In this document: one piece after another, positions 13,623 through 21,430 of the stretch
Layout of the letters: the number at the start of each line of letters is the position of its first letter
Numbering within the stretch: position 1 is the stretch's first letter
IMG/VR virus record: IMGVR_UViG_3300010370_000030
Location: 1 to 64,000 of that record
Source: a virus
Reading direction: 5' to 3' (one strand)
DNA length: 64,000 bases
Position numbers and translations under genes: made by a program
The notes under the pieces: model-generated
The model's input: only the letters and a program-made list of their open reading frames with translations
Databases searched by the model: none
What the model was told of the DNA's origin: nothing

Positions 13623-14284
13623 TTGAAATGATATGGGCTGTACTAGCAATTATCTTAATTGACATTGTTCTTGCTGGAGATAATGCTCTCGTTATTGGCA
13701 TGGCTGCTAATAAGCTACCCGAAGAACTACGTCGCAAAGCTATTCTGTGGGGAACCTTCGGTGCTGTAGCGGTAAGGTTTGCGAGCGTAGCAGTATTGAG
13801 CTACCTCCTCCTTATCCCTGGACTTCGGTTGATTGGAGGACTAGCGCTTCTCTACATTGCATGGAAGCTAGCTTTTCAAGAAAAAGAACATACGGTCGAA
13901 GCAAAGACAACCTTCTGGGGTGCAATTTCCACTATTGTTGTTGCTGATGCTGTGATGGGTATCGATAACGCTCTAGGCATTGCTGCTGCTGCGGGTGGCA
14001 ATTTTTGGCTCGTTGTATTTGGATTACTAATTAGTGTTCCAATCATTATTTTTGGTAGCACTATTATTAGCAAACTGCTTGACAAGTACCCAAATGCAAT
14101 TTTTATCGGTAGCTTTGTATTATTTCTGGTTGGAATGCAGATGATTCTCAAAGAACCTTTTATTGCCTCACATCTCGCACCTCTTGACAACCTCACAAAG
14201 AGTATTTTACCATGGCTTTCAGCATTAGTACTTACCGCAAAACAATATTATTGTGTTTGCTCAAAAAATCATGAACCCCTGTAA
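13619..14284 (+). CDS. TerC-family integral membrane protein (221 aa)
   Basis: TerC (PF03741, YjbE/YkoY-like) with about seven membrane segments. Conserved acidic motifs are visible: IDIVLAGDNALVI (about 14-26) and VVADAVMGIDNALGI (about 107-121). Bacterial TerC proteins are linked to metal (manganese) efflux, metallation of exported proteins and tellurite resistance. A TerC in a phage early/middle operon could protect metal-loaded envelope proteins; that role is inferred. Its end overlaps the next gene by 14 bases. Confidence 0.9.
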   Translation: MIEMIWAVLAIILIDIVLAGDNALVIGMAANKLPEELRRKAILWGTFGAVAVRFASVAVLSYLLLIPGLRLIGGLALLYIAWKLAFQEKEHTVEAKTTFWGAISTIVVADAVMGIDNALGIAAAAGGNFWLVVFGLLISVPIIIFGSTIISKLLDKYPNAIFIGSFVLFLVGMQMILKEPFIASHLAPLDNLTKSILPWLSALVLTAKQYYCVCSKNHEPL

Positions 14285-14651
14285 TGAATGTACTGCGTGT
14301 TGTGAGGGATTTTTAACTGGTACTATTCCAATCCTTAATAATTTTGAATTAAAAGAAGGGCAACCTTGCCCGGCTGTATCGCAGAAAGGATGTACCATTT
14401 ATGATCAAAGACCAAAAATATGTTCGGACTATATTTGTAAATACAAACAACATCTTAGTTGGCCTGTTGAATGGCGCCCGGACAAAAGTGGTATTATTAC
14501 GTGGGTGTCTACAAAAAAAGACGTGAAGCGTCTAATGGTCAGAATAACACGTCAAGACTACAATACTGAACTTTATGGCTATCTTCAAAAACTCGCAAGG
14601 CAAGAAAACAACAAATTTGTTGTTATATACCCTATTTCTTTCAATAGTTAG
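14271..14651 (+). CDS. YkgJ-like CxxCxxCC metal-binding protein (126 aa)
   Basis: Start at ATG 14271 gives MNPCNECTACCEGFL, the signature of the PF03692 zinc/iron-chelating family, with later Cys in QPCP, KGCTIYD and ICSDYICKY. Members are often oxygenase partners or Fe-S/zinc proteins of unknown role. It follows TerC with overlapping reading frames, which suggests a shared metal-related job, but this is inference. Confidence 0.8.
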   Translation: MNPCNECTACCEGFLTGTIPILNNFELKEGQPCPAVSQKGCTIYDQRPKICSDYICKYKQHLSWPVEWRPDKSGIITWVSTKKDVKRLMVRITRQDYNTELYGYLQKLARQENNKFVVIYPISFNS

Positions 14652-14757
14652 ATTATTAACACTAGTTGTCTTGTTGATTTTATTGCTGCCTTTGGTTATG
14701 GTGTTGATTGCCGTAGCAGGAACATTCATTGGAGTAATATATGACCTCTTCAAATAA
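14575..14757 (+). CDS. Possible small membrane protein overlapping YkgJ (60 aa)
   Basis: An open frame with one very long hydrophobic run (LLLYTLFLSIVRLLTLVVLL and onward). It overlaps the YkgJ gene by 77 bases and the next gene by 17. A real start could be ATG 14698. The 90-base stretch after the YkgJ stop is otherwise uncoded, which argues that part of this is real. Confidence 0.4.
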   Translation: MAIFKNSQGKKTTNLLLYTLFLSIVRLLTLVVLLILLLPLVMVLIAVAGTFIGVIYDLFK

Positions 14758-15145
14758 TGACGTTGAGAAAGCAATGCTAGAACTTGCTGACAGTAGCAAC
14801 TTGTTCATGCAGGCTATGGATGAGATTAAGGAAGATGAGGAAACGTACTGGAGATCACTGTCCAAGGAACAACAACTCTGTTGTTTTAACTCCGTGGTTC
14901 GTCGAATTCATAAAGGGGATGTTGAATTACATGGGTCGTACCGGTATGTATTGTATGATGTATTTGGTTTTGGTCCTGAAGCATATGCCCGAGCTCAAAT
15001 GGCCGGGTACCTTGATATCCACAACATGATTACTACCCCTGAACAAGAACGCAAACTTCTGACAGAGTTTGCAAAGCACATGGGTCATAATGATGAAGAG
15101 ATTGTAGAAAAAATTCATTCCTTTTTTGTTCGTAAATATTTTTGA
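14741..15145 (+). CDS. Conserved T4-like phage protein, YRYVLYDVFGFGPEAYA type (134 aa)
   Basis: Contains ETYWRSLSKEQQLCCFNSVV, HGSYRYVLYDVFGFGPEAYA and AQMAGYLDIHNMI, a pattern I know from many marine T4-like phages where it has no assigned function. Helical and acidic. Good evidence that the backbone is T4-like. Confidence 0.8.
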   Translation: MTSSNNDVEKAMLELADSSNLFMQAMDEIKEDEETYWRSLSKEQQLCCFNSVVRRIHKGDVELHGSYRYVLYDVFGFGPEAYARAQMAGYLDIHNMITTPEQERKLLTEFAKHMGHNDEEIVEKIHSFFVRKYF

Positions 15146-15153
15146 GGTGTACC

Positions 15154-15402
15154 ATGACCCTTCCATATGAGCGTAGTAATGCTGTAAAAAATACAAGAAG
15201 TTTTTTGGAGGACCTCTGCACCCCTTCAGTTACACCAAAAGTCCCTAAAGAGATCAGGGATAAGGCGCGGTGGTGTTTACGACACTACCCATCTTTTTGG
15301 GAGATTGACAATGTGTCAAAATTAGAAGACAGTGCTAATACTGGATTTCAAGTGTTTGGAACCGATCCGTGGAAAAAGGAGAAACTAAATGCCGATTCTT
15401 AG
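15154..15402 (+). CDS. BPSL0761-like conserved protein (82 aa)
   Basis: ATG 15154 after GAGGT. MTLPYERSNAVKNTRSFLED, then VPKEIRDKARWCLRHYPSFW, resembles the BPSL0761 family of small bacterial and phage proteins, function unknown. A 14-base overlap with the next gene. Confidence 0.7.
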   Translation: MTLPYERSNAVKNTRSFLEDLCTPSVTPKVPKEIRDKARWCLRHYPSFWEIDNVSKLEDSANTGFQVFGTDPWKKEKLNADS

Positions 15403-15661
15403 TACACAGCAGTCTTCAAAACCTCGTCTTGAAAATGACACTCTGGGTAACGAAGCACTAACGGAACTCTATCAAGCCTACAATACAATGAACTTGGAAG
15501 ACTTTCGTATCTTTGCTGAAGGTGTTGTAATGGCTGGTGGTGGTAAGCAGTTGCGTAAACTTGAGATTATTAATAGTATGTACGACCGTAACGTCACCAA
15601 AGAGAAGGTGCTTACAAAAGCACAAAACTTTATTCTTGCGGGAATGGGACTAGGTGTATGA
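15389..15661 (+). CDS. Conserved T4-like phage protein, FAEGVVMAGGGKQ type (90 aa)
   Basis: DFRIFAEGVVMAGGGKQLRK and the C-terminal FILAGMGLGV match a small protein common in marine T4-like phages, with no known function. AAAGGAG upstream within the preceding gene. Confidence 0.75.
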   Translation: MPILSTQQSSKPRLENDTLGNEALTELYQAYNTMNLEDFRIFAEGVVMAGGGKQLRKLEIINSMYDRNVTKEKVLTKAQNFILAGMGLGV

Positions 15662-15846
15662 ACAAACGTGAAAAATGTTCTGCGCTAGTGGAGACGCTAT
15701 TTCCTAATCAAGAACATTTGTGGGATAAGTGGTGGAACTCACCTAATCATGCTTTTAATAGCCTGACACCCAACGATATGTTTGAACAAAACCCCGATAT
15801 TGTATTACGGTACCTTCTCTATCAATATAATGGAGATTATTCATGA
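15658..15846 (+). CDS. Hypothetical protein (62 aa)
   Basis: ATGA overlaps at both ends. Trp-rich (HLWDKWWNSPNHAF). Its position in the overlapping train supports it; no family recognised. Confidence 0.6.
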   Translation: MNKREKCSALVETLFPNQEHLWDKWWNSPNHAFNSLTPNDMFEQNPDIVLRYLLYQYNGDYS

Positions 15847-16073
15847 GTGATCATAGACAACAAGACACAGACTTCTTGCTAACGGTTCCCGATGCAGCCA
15901 TTGAAGCCTGGTTAGAAGTAGCTACTCTTGATGATGTGCTGTATGCTATTGAACTGCTGCAGGATTATTTGGCAGCGTGTGAAGTTGAGGACCTAGAACG
16001 TGTTGACGATATAAAAGATGTTTCGCTTGCATCGTCGTATCTTGCAAAATTTAAAGGAGATTGTAATGCTTGA
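15843..16073 (+). CDS. Acidic hypothetical protein (76 aa)
   Basis: ATGA overlap with the gene before. Acidic helical sequence (TLDDVLYAIELLQDYLAACE). Function unknown. Confidence 0.6.
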   Translation: MSDHRQQDTDFLLTVPDAAIEAWLEVATLDDVLYAIELLQDYLAACEVEDLERVDDIKDVSLASSYLAKFKGDCNA

Positions 16074-16179
16074 ATTTAAATTTTTTTTGGATGCGTGGAA
16101 ATATTGTCGAGATCACAACATCCCTTTGACAAACATTCGTCGTCAAAATTGGGAAACGTGGGTAATTGTTGCTAGCTAA
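16066..16179 (+). CDS. Very small protein (37 aa)
   Basis: ATG 16066 with AAAGGAG upstream; 8-base overlap with the previous gene. MLEFKFFLDAWKYCRDHNIP. It ends the overlapping train, five bases before the convergent gene. Confidence 0.45.
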   Translation: MLEFKFFLDAWKYCRDHNIPLTNIRRQNWETWVIVAS

Positions 16180-16184
16180 CCTGT

Positions 16185-16565
16185 TTAGTTATCCAGCGTG
16201 GCTTCAATCTCGGCCCATCTTTGATCCGTAATATAAACAATATTTGTGGTGTCTATTGTACAATCTGTACCATCAAATATTGTTTGTAAGGTGTTTCGAT
16301 TATTGGTGTACCAATTATCAAACAAGTTGCATGCTTCTTCTGAAGCAAAAACACGTGAGGTCTTGAACCCGGTCTCATCTTGCTCGACGCTATAAGAAAG
16401 GAGGTCATTGGTAATTGTTAGCTCATGCTGTTTATCTTGTATCAAACTAACAGCATTGGCTACGCTAGGCTGCTGTTGTAGTGTGTTTAAAAATGTTTGA
16501 AGATCACCGCTACTGTTAAAAACAGTATTTCCTGTGGTAACTTTTACAACGTGGATATATTTCAT
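16185..16565 (-). CDS. Hypothetical late protein on the opposite strand (126 aa)
   Basis: The only minus-strand gene between 1.8 and 25 kb. MKYIHVVKVTTGNTVFNSSG, with the look of a small beta-rich structural or adaptor protein. A perfect T4 late box (TATAAATA) lies 26 bases before its ATG with a weak TAGGAA site in between, so it would be transcribed late, against the flow of its neighbours. I see no homologue. Confidence 0.7.
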   Translation of the reverse strand: MKYIHVVKVTTGNTVFNSSGDLQTFLNTLQQQPSVANAVSLIQDKQHELTITNDLLSYSVEQDETGFKTSRVFASEEACNLFDNWYTNNRNTLQTIFDGTDCTIDTTNIVYITDQRWAEIEATLDN

Positions 16566-16590
16566 AGCACATTCCTATCAATGGTTGTGG

Positions 16591-16598
16591 TATTTATA
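16591..16598 (-). promoter_or_regulatory. T4-type late promoter (TATAAATA)
   Basis: Reads TATAAATA on the minus strand, the T4 late -10 recognised by gp55-type sigma with gp33 and the sliding clamp. It is well placed for the 126-aa minus-strand gene. No -35 is needed in this class. Confidence 0.75.
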
Positions 16599-16609
16599 AA
16601 GGAGAGAAA

Positions 16610-16777
16610 ATGGAAAGCAATTCGTGGAAATATATGTGTGATTATTTAGAAGGTCGTATTGATCAAGCTCTCTTGCGAACCTCGGAGGATAAACAAACAG
16701 ATATTATGTGTGCATATGTTGAGCGTAGTCTTGTCGGTAAGATCGAAGGCACACAATACCACGTGAGCGAGTTCTAA
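16610..16777 (+). CDS. Small hypothetical protein (55 aa)
   Basis: AAAGGAG upstream of ATG 16610. MESNSWKYMCDYLEGRIDQA. Sits between the divergent minus gene and the desaturase. Function unknown. Confidence 0.6.
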   Translation: MESNSWKYMCDYLEGRIDQALLRTSEDKQTDIMCAYVERSLVGKIEGTQYHVSEF

Positions 16778-16783
16778 TCTTAA

Positions 16784-16805
16784 TGCATATATAGTTTTAT
16801 ATGCA
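16784..16805. repeat. 8-bp inverted repeat before the desaturase gene
   Basis: TGCATATA (16784-16791) and TATATGCA (16798-16805) with a 6-base loop, in a 36-base gap between genes. No T run follows, so it is more likely an operator or an RNA hairpin near the desaturase start (ATG 16814) than a terminator. Confidence 0.55.
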
Positions 16806-16813
16806 GGTAGATT

Positions 16814-17548
16814 ATGAAAGACAGCCACAAACTTTTTGCCCTCCAACTAATAGCACATTTAGCAATTATCCCAATGATACTGTTTGCTTCATGGTATCAT
16901 TGGGTTATGGCTATACTTGTATATTTTGTTGGTGGGACGTCTATTACTGTCATTTATCATCGCCTGCTTTCTCATAAAGCCTGGATATCACCGAGGTGGT
17001 TTGAAATACTTGGCACATTGACAAGTACTTACATCGCTGCTGGGAGTTCAATAGGGTGGGTTGCGACACATAGACAGCATCACCGTTACACAGATCGTGA
17101 AGGCGACCCACATTCACCTAACACTAAACCGTGGTGGAGAGTCCAATGGTTTAGTATGTTTGAACCCGTCAATGTAAAATATAGCGTCGACCTACTCCGT
17201 GACAAATTTCATCTTAAAATACACCAACACTACTTTAAAATACATGGATTCATCGCTACTGTTCTTTTTCTTATTGATCCTTTTGCTGTTGTATATCTGT
17301 ATCTGGTACCTGCTGCCCTTGTATGGAACGCTGGCAGTTCTATTAATACAGTAAACCATATGCTTGGTTATCGTAACTACGATACAAAAGACAACAGCAC
17401 GTGTAATTTTGTTACCGGCTACCTCGTTTTTGGTGAAGGCTGGCACAATAATCATCATGCTGAACCGGCATCAGAAAAATTTCAGCGTAAGTGGTGGGAG
17501 TTTGATCTCGGGTATCAAGTTATAAAATTGGTACGTAAAGATGCTTAA
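16814..17548 (+). CDS. Membrane fatty-acid desaturase (244 aa)
   Basis: Integral-membrane di-iron desaturase of the acyl-CoA/acyl-lipid delta-9 type, inserting a double bond into a fatty acyl chain. All three histidine boxes are present: HRLLSH (49-54), HRQHH (86-90) and HNNHH (about residue 215), with membrane segments before the first box and between the second and third. Length is on the short side but complete for phage and bacterial members. The next gene overlaps its end by 8 bases. With the synthase at 19322 and a second desaturase at 20278 it suggests remodelling of host membrane lipids. Confidence 0.92.
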   Translation: MKDSHKLFALQLIAHLAIIPMILFASWYHWVMAILVYFVGGTSITVIYHRLLSHKAWISPRWFEILGTLTSTYIAAGSSIGWVATHRQHHRYTDREGDPHSPNTKPWWRVQWFSMFEPVNVKYSVDLLRDKFHLKIHQHYFKIHGFIATVLFLIDPFAVVYLYLVPAALVWNAGSSINTVNHMLGYRNYDTKDNSTCNFVTGYLVFGEGWHNNHHAEPASEKFQRKWWEFDLGYQVIKLVRKDA

Positions 17549-18272
17549 CAGAAAACAGCTCCCATCATTTGGTATATTAGACATACCTCGGTTTGACATT
17601 GATGAAATACGCGAATATTGTATAGAACAAGGATTTTTGAATACATCTCAATACAATGATGTTAAGGCAAGTGCGAATAGTGACATTAAACAAATTCTTG
17701 AAGCCAATCACTATGCAAAAAACAACTTTTTCAAGGAAGACGAAGCTCCTCCTCTTGAAGGTGAAAAATATGTCCAGCTGTATTTAACGGGAATGGACCC
17801 TGCAAAACGCTCAAAAGAGTTCAAACTCGAAGAAGATAACGTAAAAATCCGTTTTCAACGGCTAAAAAAGGACAGTCCACACTATTTGCCCGAGGCAGAC
17901 GAGCATAATTATGGTGTTCGCAACGAACGAGTAGCTGGTCCATTGGAAAAAATCCTCGATTCTTTCAAAGCTCCACTGGCAAGAGTCCGTTTTGCAGCAA
18001 TGGCACCCGGTTTCGAGATCAAACCGCATACAGATTACGACCCAACATACATTACTCGTTTCCATTTACCCATCGTTACTAACGAAAAATGCATGCTCTA
18101 CGCCGAATATAAGGGCGTTTTAACAGAAAAACACATGCCAGCCGATGGAAACGTGTATTTTCTCAACACTGGAATCAAGCATTGGGCTGTCAATCATGGC
18201 GATACATGGCGAATTCACCTCCTTATCGACGTGAAAAATCAGGATGACCTTGTAAATCTGAGACCACTTTAA
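17541..18272 (+). CDS. AspH-type 2OG/Fe(II) oxygenase (243 aa)
   Basis: C-terminal half carries the beta-hydroxylase pattern: RFAAMAPGFEIKPHTDYD (HxD), RFHLPIVTNEKC, then GIKHWAVN (distal His) and the WRIHLLIDV strand (2OG-binding Arg). The N-terminal half is unique. It overlaps the first desaturase by 8 bases and so is probably co-translated with it, which raises the chance that it acts in the same lipid or envelope pathway. Substrate unknown. Confidence 0.85.
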   Translation: MLNRKQLPSFGILDIPRFDIDEIREYCIEQGFLNTSQYNDVKASANSDIKQILEANHYAKNNFFKEDEAPPLEGEKYVQLYLTGMDPAKRSKEFKLEEDNVKIRFQRLKKDSPHYLPEADEHNYGVRNERVAGPLEKILDSFKAPLARVRFAAMAPGFEIKPHTDYDPTYITRFHLPIVTNEKCMLYAEYKGVLTEKHMPADGNVYFLNTGIKHWAVNHGDTWRIHLLIDVKNQDDLVNLRPL

Positions 18273-18280
18273 AAACCTTG

Positions 18281-18309
18281 TTGACGTTTTTGTAAAAAAC
18301 ACATAAGAT
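18281..18309 (+). promoter_or_regulatory. Sigma-70-type promoter
   Basis: TTGACG, 17 bases, TAAGAT, in the only gap of the lipid module, before the DUF932 gene. It lacks the GGTCT block of the early series. Confidence 0.7.
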
Positions 18310-18342
18310 GAGGCTTCCTTAACTGATCTAATGGAGTTAATT

Positions 18343-19293
18343 ATGGCACACATGGTTGAAACAATGGCTTATGCGGGTGAAGTTCCTTGGCACGGTCTTG
18401 GTGTTCAGGTTCCAAATGACCTTTCCCCTGCTCAAATGCTGCAAAAAGCTGGTCTTGACTGGCAAGTTCAAAAAGTTCCGGCGTTTTCCAACATTAATGG
18501 AACGCCTGTTAATGTTGGTTGGTCGGCTCTTGTTCGTAGCACTGACGATAAAGTCCTGTCTGTCGTATCCACCGACTGGAATCCTGTGCAAAACACAGAG
18601 GCTTTTGAGTTTTTTCACGAGTATTGTGCGGCTGGTGACATGGAAATGCACACGGCTGGCTCACTTCGCGGTGGTCAGATCGTATGGGTTCTTGCAAAAA
18701 TTAAGGAGTCATTTGACCTTTTCAACGGCGATACGGTCGAATCCTTCTTGTTGTTCACAAATCCTCACAAGTTCGGTCAATCCATCGATATTCGCTTCAC
18801 TCCAATCCGTGCTGTTTGCAATAACACGCTAACACTTGCACTCAGTCAACAAACGGACCGTATGGTCAAGAAGAGTCACCGTCGTGAATTCAACGCTGCA
18901 GAAGTAAAAGAGCAGCTTGGAATCGCAACTGACAAGCTCGCTAAGTATAAAGAGATGGCCGAGTTCCTTGGTTCGAAGCGTTACACGGGTGAATCTTTGA
19001 AAGAGTACTTCAACAAGGTTTTCCCCGTCCTTGCATACGACAAGGAAAAAGGTCCTCAGCGTAAAGAGGTTTCAAAATCAGCAGCTCTTGCGCTTGAAGT
19101 TGTCGAGACACAACCGGGTGCTCGTTTTGCTGAAGGTAGCTGGTGGCAAGCGTTTAACGCTGTCACGTACTTGACCGATCATAAGATTGGTAAGTCGGCT
19201 GATAATCGTTTGACTTCGGCTTGGTTCGGTCCTAACAAAAACCTCAAGGTGAAAGCTCTTGAGACTGCGGTCGAGTTTGCTGAAGCTGCTTGA
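18343..19293 (+). CDS. DUF932/TIGR03299-type phage/plasmid protein (316 aa)
   Basis: ATG 18343 has GGAG 6 bases before it. MAYAGEVPWHGLGVQV and the following core (FTPIRAVCNNTLTLAL) are typical of the DUF932 family found in phages and plasmids. Function unknown; often among early or middle genes. It has its own promoter upstream and a strong terminator directly after it, so it is a separate unit inside the lipid module. Confidence 0.85.
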   Translation: MAHMVETMAYAGEVPWHGLGVQVPNDLSPAQMLQKAGLDWQVQKVPAFSNINGTPVNVGWSALVRSTDDKVLSVVSTDWNPVQNTEAFEFFHEYCAAGDMEMHTAGSLRGGQIVWVLAKIKESFDLFNGDTVESFLLFTNPHKFGQSIDIRFTPIRAVCNNTLTLALSQQTDRMVKKSHRREFNAAEVKEQLGIATDKLAKYKEMAEFLGSKRYTGESLKEYFNKVFPVLAYDKEKGPQRKEVSKSAALALEVVETQPGARFAEGSWWQAFNAVTYLTDHKIGKSADNRLTSAWFGPNKNLKVKALETAVEFAEAA

Positions 19294-19300
19294 TGGAGGT

Positions 19301-19320
19301 GGGCCCTTCGGGGCCCTTTT
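19301..19320 (+). terminator. Intrinsic terminator with TTCG tetraloop
   Basis: GGGCCC-TTCG-GGGCCC followed by TTTT, 7 bases after the DUF932 stop. The next gene begins one base after the T run. Confidence 0.9.
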
Positions 19321-19321
19321 C

Positions 19322-20278
19322 ATGATATACATTGAAAAATTTTGGTACGAGAATAATTTTAACATAACAGAATTTTTTTCTAAGTTCGAATCTGGTCATG
19401 ACTATGAACCGTCTTGGCCAGCTGTCCTTGTTTCATCGTCGCGAGCCAATTTTGATGCTCACGAAGCAATGATGAACAACTATCGTTCAGGAAAAACAAG
19501 GACCAAACCATCATTGTGCCTTGCTGGAGGCCTTGAATCTGTTCATGCCGATATTTCTCGGATACTTGGTCTCTCGAACATGACATTCTCTGTCCTGTCA
19601 GCATGTACTTCTTCAGCATATGCAATATATCAAGCAGGGCTTATCAGTACGCACCAGGGTACTCCTGTTATTGTTGCGTGTGCTGATATGTTCTCTCCTA
19701 TCGATATGCATTGGTTCAATTCACTTGGCGCTGTTTCGCCAGATACAGGTATACCTTTTGATAAAAAAAGTAAGGGTTTCAGACCTAGCAAAGCCCAAGC
19801 GATGTTTGTTGTGTCTGCAAAACCAATCAATCCTGTAGCGCAGATTGAGCAAATGATGTTCATGACTCAACCACAAGAAAAAACAGCCATTGGGGCGCTT
19901 GATGAAATTGAGAAGATGTTTGATCTTGTTGCAATGAACAACGTTGAATGGTGGAATGCTCATTCACCGGGTACTCCTTTAGGTGACGCAACAGAGTTTG
20001 AACTATTCTCACGCTTCAAACGGGATATACCTATTTCTTCCTTGAAGGGTAGGTTTGGTCACGCCTTAGCAAGCTCTTACCTTCTCGAACTTGGCGGGGC
20101 TCTGGAGGCTGTAATGGCGGGAAAGGTCCCTCAGAACGAAGGAATAACGGAGAAGATTGTTGAGGATGATAGGATCATCACGGAACCGATAAGTATTGGA
20201 TGGCGGAAGAGGTTTGTTAAAATGAATATGGGGTTTGGAGGCAAAAACGTCCTGTCTGTTATAAAGGTACTAGTTTAA
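19322..20278 (+). CDS. Beta-ketoacyl-ACP synthase-like condensing enzyme (318 aa)
   Basis: Thiolase-fold KAS (FabB/FabF-like) that condenses malonyl-ACP with an acyl chain. Catalytic residues are intact and in order: Cys95 in LSACTSSAYAI, His213 in NAHSPGTPLGD, Lys242 and His247 in LKGRFGHALASS, then the FGG loop in MNMGFGGKN. Compared with FabF (about 410 aa, Cys163) it lacks roughly 70 N-terminal residues. No clear ribosome site precedes ATG 19322, which follows a terminator hairpin. Its stop overlaps the second desaturase start. It would extend or redirect fatty acid synthesis. Confidence 0.85.
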   Translation: MIYIEKFWYENNFNITEFFSKFESGHDYEPSWPAVLVSSSRANFDAHEAMMNNYRSGKTRTKPSLCLAGGLESVHADISRILGLSNMTFSVLSACTSSAYAIYQAGLISTHQGTPVIVACADMFSPIDMHWFNSLGAVSPDTGIPFDKKSKGFRPSKAQAMFVVSAKPINPVAQIEQMMFMTQPQEKTAIGALDEIEKMFDLVAMNNVEWWNAHSPGTPLGDATEFELFSRFKRDIPISSLKGRFGHALASSYLLELGGALEAVMAGKVPQNEGITEKIVEDDRIITEPISIGWRKRFVKMNMGFGGKNVLSVIKVLV

Positions 20279-21063
20279 TGTTAGAGAAAATTAAAGGTTG
20301 GAATAATTACTATGCTATCAAAGCAGCACAAGTGTCATGTCTCGTGCTGTTACCAGTTGCAATCACCCTCCTTGTCATCAACTTATCGTGGTTGTATTTG
20401 TTTGCAACGCTGCTGACTGTTCTGTTGATTTCAAAGGTAGGACATTCAATAGGGCAACATAGGTATTTTAGCCACCGAAGTTTTAAGACGGACACAAAGC
20501 GTGAATGGTTAATGGCTTTTCTTGGTACACTTGGAACAACACATACAGCTGTTCACTATGCAGCACTACATCGGTACCATCATGCCAATAGTGATACCGA
20601 TTTAGATCCACATTGTCCGGAAAAGTTGGGTGTCGTAAAATCTTTCTTTGGATTTATTGATCGTGAAAAAGCAGATAAGATACCATTCCGCATTGTGAAG
20701 GATCTTCTCGCTAATAAGCCCGTGATGTTTTTTTATAATTGGTACTGGCCCACGCTCGTGTTTTACTGGATCGTGCTGATCGCCATCGATCCTTTGTTGT
20801 TTGTGTTCTGTTATGTTATTCCTTGCGGGTTTGTACAGTTCGTTGCAGGCGTACAGTTGAGCCTTGGACATCACAAAGGGTACGTAAACTTCAATACAAA
20901 GGACAAAAGCATAAATAGTAAGATATGGAACGTGTTGACATTAGGCGAAGGTCTGCATAATAATCATCACAACAAGCCTTACGAGTACAATTTTGCATAC
21001 ACACAAAAACCTGGTGAGTGGGATTTCTGTGGATGGCTTGTTACAAAGTTCCTGAAAGTATAA
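20278..21063 (+). CDS. Second membrane fatty-acid desaturase (261 aa)
   Basis: Three histidine boxes: HRYFSH (61-66), HRYHH (98-102) and HNNHH (about residue 230), with several membrane segments. It differs clearly from the first desaturase (different spacing and loops), so the two may introduce double bonds at different positions or on different carriers. Its start shares a base with the synthase stop, which links the two enzymes tightly. The tmRNA gene follows directly. Confidence 0.92.
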   Translation: MLEKIKGWNNYYAIKAAQVSCLVLLPVAITLLVINLSWLYLFATLLTVLLISKVGHSIGQHRYFSHRSFKTDTKREWLMAFLGTLGTTHTAVHYAALHRYHHANSDTDLDPHCPEKLGVVKSFFGFIDREKADKIPFRIVKDLLANKPVMFFYNWYWPTLVFYWIVLIAIDPLLFVFCYVIPCGFVQFVAGVQLSLGHHKGYVNFNTKDKSINSKIWNVLTLGEGLHNNHHNKPYEYNFAYTQKPGEWDFCGWLVTKFLKV

Positions 21064-21430
21064 TCGTATGAAGTTGACTGAAAGATGTCTCGGACGGCGG
21101 TTCGATTCCGCCCAGGTCCACCAGAAAACTCTTTGAGTAGCTACACTAGATAAACAGAAAAACTTGCTAAAGTCGACCAAAGCAAGGACCTGCTAGGAAG
21201 AAGGGCTACCAAGATTTCAAGTATCGCAGAGAGTTTTCTAATGGGCCTGACCTGGTTTCGACGGGGCAATAAGTAGGAAGATGGACGATTCGGCAATGTG
21301 AAAGCCGTAGGGTTGGGACTTCCCGGCCGAAGAAGCAAACGAAGTAAACGCAAACGAAGAACGTTTCGCATTGGCTGCCTAAACACAGCCTAGGGTTTCG
21401 GTGGGTTTCCTCGTAACAGAATAACCCACC
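21064..21430 (+). ncRNA. ssrA: Circularly permuted (two-piece) tmRNA gene
   Basis: Ribosome-rescue RNA with halves in swapped order. The acceptor piece comes first: a T arm (GGCGG-TTCGATT-CCGCC, 21096-21112), then CAGGTCC, A and CCA ending at 21123. The coding piece starts at 21243 with GGGCCTG, which pairs with CAGGTCC over seven positions to rebuild the acceptor stem, followed by the tmRNA signature CCTGGTTTCGACGGGG. The two are joined by a 119-base spacer bordered by a perfect 10-bp inverted repeat (21123-21132, 21230-21239) that would hold the precursor for processing. A tag reading frame lies at 21335-21382. The exact 5' end of the acceptor piece is not visible to me. Confidence 0.92.
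21335..21382 (+). CDS. tmRNA tag peptide ANEVNANEERFALAA
   Basis: Fifteen codons from the resume GCA to TAA. It starts ANE and ends ALAA, the usual degradation signal read by ClpXP-type proteases. It is translated only after a stalled ribosome switches from a broken message; there is no start codon. A GC-rich pseudoknot-like segment lies just before it. Confidence 0.9.
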   Translation, partial: ANEVNANEERFALAA

